Source: Alectoria sarmentosa (Eukaryota > Ascomycota > Lecanoromycetes > Lecanorales > Parmeliaceae). From it: a DNA stretch of 40,135 nt. Every line of letters begins with the position of its first letter. Within the stretch, counting starts at the first letter, position 1. A program made the translations under genes and the position numbers. A model generated the notes under the pieces. The model did no database searches, was not told the origin of the DNA, and saw only the letters and a list, made by a program, of their open reading frames with translations. The stretch is taken from assembly GCA_009733775.1 (NCBI GenBank), contig WOGZ01000300.1:1-40135 (forward strand), in the 5' to 3' direction. Of this stretch, positions 36,198 through 40,135 are shown piece after piece.

Positions 36198-36800
36198 TTT
36201 TTCGCATATATTTTTAATGTAAATTTTTCGTTTCAATATAAATTAATATGTTATTTAAATATATCACGCAAAAAACGTTAATATATAATTTTAATGCTTT
36301 ATTTACGTATGTTTAAAAAATAGTAAAAACATTCACGAAATTAAAAATCATTATTTAATATTTAAATTAATTATAACGAATTCAAAAAACATTTTTTATT
36401 TTTTATTTTTCGAATTCGTATTTTATAATATATATTTCAATATTAATACTAATAAAACGCTTCGCATATACGAATCTTTTTAAAAAAAATTAAAAATAAC
36501 GATAATAATTAATTATTTTCAATAAATATCTCGTTAAATTTTTTATAATTAATATATAATCGTAATAAATTATTTACTTTTTTAATAAATAATATCGACG
36601 AGTTAATTTAATTATTTAAGAATCGATTTCTTTTTTAAATATATTTTTTAAATAATCTTTTATTGTTGCGAGCTCGTTATACGATATATTATAAATTAAA
36701 TAATTTATAAATAATTTATAAAATGCTCGATTTGATCGTGCGTGTTAAAATTATTAAATAATTCTTTTAAAAAGATTGTAATACGCATTTAAATTATTTA
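36198..36800 (-). pseudogene. Element D, right piece: Ty3/gypsy reverse transcriptase, RIP-mutated
   Basis: Reading the minus strand downward from about 36720 gives, in one frame, NISYNELATIKDYLKNIFKK, then IKNLTRYLLKIIN, then YAKRFISINIE, then IMIFNFVNVFTIF, then YVNKALKLYINVFCVIYLNN and ILIYIETKNLH. These are the standard blocks of a Ty3/gypsy reverse transcriptase (NLSxxEL, KNRYPLP, AKxFTxID, VMPFGLxNAPxTFQ, VVYLDDILIYS), with Asp changed to Asn at the catalytic pair and stops at Trp or Gln positions. The frame stops at the edge of the A LTR just after YMRK and resumes left of the other A LTR at 10321. Confidence 0.9.
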
Positions 36801-39800
36801 AATACGTTAAAATAGTTTAATTGCGTGATATTGTATCGTAGAATTTTGTTATAATCATTTTTATTACTTTTAAATTCAATTTAATATAAAAATACGATAT
36901 ACGCTTATTTTATATAGTATATAATTATTATATTAATTAACGAAATAAATAATTTCACATTTATCAATTGCGATATTTATTTAATTTTCATTATTTATAA
37001 AAAATTCGCGATAAAGTCAAAATTTATTTATAACAATCTCGAAATATTTTAAAATACGAATAAAATATTTTTATAATTATTATAAAAATTATTATCGAAA
37101 GTAAATTAAAATAAATCGAGAATTTTTAAAAAAGTTTTTAAATAACACGTTTTTCGACTATAAAGTTTTTAATATAAAACTTATTTTTAACGTTAATCGC
37201 GATACGTATATAATGAAATAACTTATATTTAATAAATTCGTTTTTTATTTACTTATTTAATCTTATAAAAAAAAGAATCACGAACGATTTAAATGTTAAA
37301 AACTTTTTTTAATCTATAAATTTCGTATAAAGTAATATTTACGATAAATAGAAAATTAATAATAGAAAATTTCATTTAAATAAAAAGTTATTTACGATCG
37401 AATATAAAAAACTTATATAAAAAATTATAACAAATTAAATTTATTGAAAATTTCAAGTAATAAATATAAAAATTTATAATTTGAATAACTTTAAATAATC
37501 TTTTAAATATATTTAAAAGTCTTCGAATACAATTTTTTTTAATCGAAAGATTTTTTACGTTAAATTTCTATTTCTTATATTTAAATTTAAATTAATAATA
37601 ATAATTAATAAATTCAATTTCGAATCTTAAACGAAATTTAATTAATTTTCAAGAATTTCATCAATTTATATATTTTTATAACGAATTTTTTTAATATTAT
37701 TCGATTTTATTCGCTTTTAATTATAATAAAATATTATAAAATTTTGAAAATTCAAATTTGAGACGAGAATTTCATTTAAGAAAATAAAAATTAATTAATT
37801 TTAATAATTTTCGAAATGTAATTATTAATAATAAATTTTGCAAAAAATAATAATTCAATTTAATCGTTTTATTAATATATAACGTAAATTTAAAAACATT
37901 ATCTTAAAATAACGTTATTAATTAAATTAATTTAATCGTCGATTTCGAAATAAAAAGCGATATAAAATCGCTTATATATTCGCGAATTTGCATAATTCGA
38001 ATCGAAATTTAATTTAAATTAATTAAAAATTATAAATCTTTTAACTTAAAAATAAAAGACGTGAACGATAATTAAGATATTTATTTTATTTACAAAAAAG
38101 TATTTAATCATTTTTATTAGTTAATCAACGATTATAAAAATATTAGCGTATTATCGCTTAAAGTTATTTATATTATTAAAAAAATTAACGATGAAAACTA
38201 TAAATATATGCGTTTATCGTCGATTGAAAATCGATAAAAATTAAACAATTTATAATAATTATCTTAAAACATTTTAATTCGAAAATAATTATGATAATTT
38301 TTAATAAAGCGTTTAACATTTTCAAAAAATTTAAATTATTAATAAATGCGATAAAATATCTTATATTATTTCGCGATTTTTATAAAATGTTTTAAATAAA
38401 AAAATTATACGCAATTATTAAAACATTTAAAACGTGAATCGTTATTAATTAAATTAAAAAATCGATGTTTTTGAAAATCAATGCGATTTTTTTTTTAATT
38501 AAATAAAAACTTTGTTTTATAATTTACGAACTTCGATTTTTAAAGTTTTAAAAATATTCAATATTTTTTCGTTATTTCAATAAAAGTATTTAATCACAAA
38601 TTTAAAATCGCGACTTAATTACTTTCGTTTTTCAATTTCAATTTTGTATTTTTGAATAAAATTTTTAAAATTATTTAATTAATTTTTAGAAAATTAATAA
38701 AAACGAAAAAAAAAAACGTTAAACTTGAAAGTAATATTGAAAAATTCTAAAGTCTAAATATTAAAATTCTCGAATTTTAAAATAATTTACTATTATTATT
38801 AATAACGATAAATTTTATTCGTTTTAAAAAAGATTTTTAAATCGACGAATTTAAATATAAACGCGACGATTTAAATTTTTAAATTTAATTATTTAAAAAA
38901 AAAACATTTTATAATTACACTTCGCGAAAAGTATTTTAATCGAAAGATAAATTATAACGTCGATAATTACATAATTTAAGACATTTATTTTCATTAAAAA
39001 TTTATTTATTTGAATTAAAATGAAATAAAATAAACGTTAAAATAAAAACGACTTTAAAGTTATTGAAAACCTTTTAATATTTTAAAATTCATTTAAAAAA
39101 AATGTTTTTATTTAATCGTGTTAAAAATCTTATAAATTTTACTTTTCTTTTAATGAAATACTGAAAAAAAATAACGAAAGTTAAAAAGCTTTAAACGATT
39201 TTAATTAATTTAAATATAAATTAATCGAGTATAACGAAGTCTTTTTAATATATATTAAATACTTTTAATAACAATAATTAAATTAAAGTATTTAACTTTA
39301 ATAATTTAATATAATTTTTCATATATCTCGACTTTAAAATTCTTATTTCTCGAAAACGTACTAAGATAAAATATATATATTTTAATATATTTCTTTTTGT
39401 TTTCGTTTAATTAAAATATCGTTAATATAAATAATATAAAAGTTATTAAAATATTCGTAAAAAATGTTATTAATATAATTTTAAAACTAAATAAAACGTC
39501 GCACAATTCGAAATTTATAATCAAAAAATTTATAAAATTTATATTAAATGCGAAAAACAATTTTTTATTTCTTTTTATTATTATTATTTATAATTTATTA
39601 AATGCGATAATAATATTTAATATTATATAAAGTTTAATACGATAAATGCTCGAAAAGAATTTAAATTGAATATAATAAATATCGATTTTTGATCGTGATA
39701 ACATTAAAAATATAAAAATCAACGTAAAAGTTAAATTCTTCGTTGAACTTTCGCGTAAAAAAAATAAGAAATATTATTTAAAAAAAATTGAAATCTTTTT

Positions 39801-40135
39801 TTACTAAAATTATTTTTAACTTTCTCTTTTATATCTTAAATTTATTTTAAAATATATCGTATATTAAATTAAAATTTAATTTTTTATTAAATATAAGTTA
39901 AGATTTATAAATTAAATTTATGATAATTAAGATAAATAAAGGCGAAACGAATTTAAGTAACGTCGGTTAAGCGAACTTTACTTGCTTTTTATACGTATAT
40001 AATTTGTTTTTATCGCTATATAAAAAGCATTTACTTAATAATCTTATTTTTAATATATTTAATCGAATAATTCGATTGTTTTTTTAATAAATCGTTTGAA
40101 ATTATAATAAATAATTCGATTTTATTAATAATTCG
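36801..40135 (-). mobile_element. Element D upstream part (expected protease and gag) and unassigned mutated DNA
   Basis: On the minus strand, D would continue here toward protease, gag and its 5' LTR. The sequence is almost pure A and T with CpG remnants, and I could not identify individual domains, an LTR or the element's end. Nothing else recognisable is seen up to the window edge. Confidence 0.45.

Noticed and set aside
10317..36202. A target-site duplication for element A (TAAAA at the left, TTTTT at the right).
   Set aside because: The flanks do not match, and A/T runs with extended similarity beyond the LTR edges make the borders ambiguous. The insertion is inferred from the split reverse transcriptase instead.
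1..40135. Mitochondrial or other organelle DNA because of the extreme AT content.
   Set aside because: The window holds a spliced nuclear gene, nested LTR elements with target duplications, and transition-only repeat divergence typical of RIP.
9970..40135. A centromere made of RIP-mutated repeats.
   Set aside because: Possible in principle, but nothing here separates a centromere from an ordinary AT-rich isochore, and chromatin data would be needed.

Overview
The window looks like the genome of a filamentous ascomycete (Pezizomycotina) with a two-compartment structure. One island of normal base composition (about 2950-9970) holds a multi-exon housekeeping gene with short GT-AG introns of 47-62 nt and CTRAC-type branch sites. 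It is flanked on both sides by extremely AT-rich DNA (1-2940 and 9970-40135). That DNA carries the marks of repeat-induced point mutation (RIP): differences between repeat copies are transitions, tryptophan codons have become stops, cysteine codons have become tyrosine, and CpG is spared while other C-containing dinucleotides are depleted. The class of fungus cannot be fixed from this window alone.

Gene island. UTP10 (U3 snoRNP / small-subunit processome component) runs 3236-9105 on the plus strand. I rebuilt ten exons that join in frame to 1796 codons plus a stop. The convergent minus-strand frame at 9565 to about 9968 is the C-terminal end of an unrecognised protein, cut off where it meets transposon sequence.

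Nested retrotransposons. The right-hand 30 kb is a set of decayed LTR retrotransposons inserted into one another. D is a Ty3/gypsy relic on the minus strand, with its reverse transcriptase split between 36198 onward and 10321-9969. It is interrupted by A, with 154-bp LTRs at 10322-10475 and 36044-36197, apparently minus strand and about 7.8 kb once its inserts are removed. A is interrupted by B (10639-28506, plus strand, 188-bp LTRs, target duplication AAATG, about 10.4 kb without its insert). B is interrupted by C (20430-27933, plus strand, 160-bp LTRs, target duplication GTTTT, 7504 bp). B and C each keep readable traces of gag zinc finger, protease, reverse transcriptase, integrase and a C-terminal chromodomain, so both are chromoviruses. 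A 160-bp solo LTR related to C (35332-35491) sits in A and is far less mutated.

The order D, A, B, C gives an insertion history, and mutation appears heavier in the outer, older layers. No reading frame in the AT-rich part looks functional. The left block (1-2940) and most of the inside of A (28512-36043) are heavily mutated repeats that I could not assign. I saw no tRNA, rRNA, CRISPR array or intact second gene.
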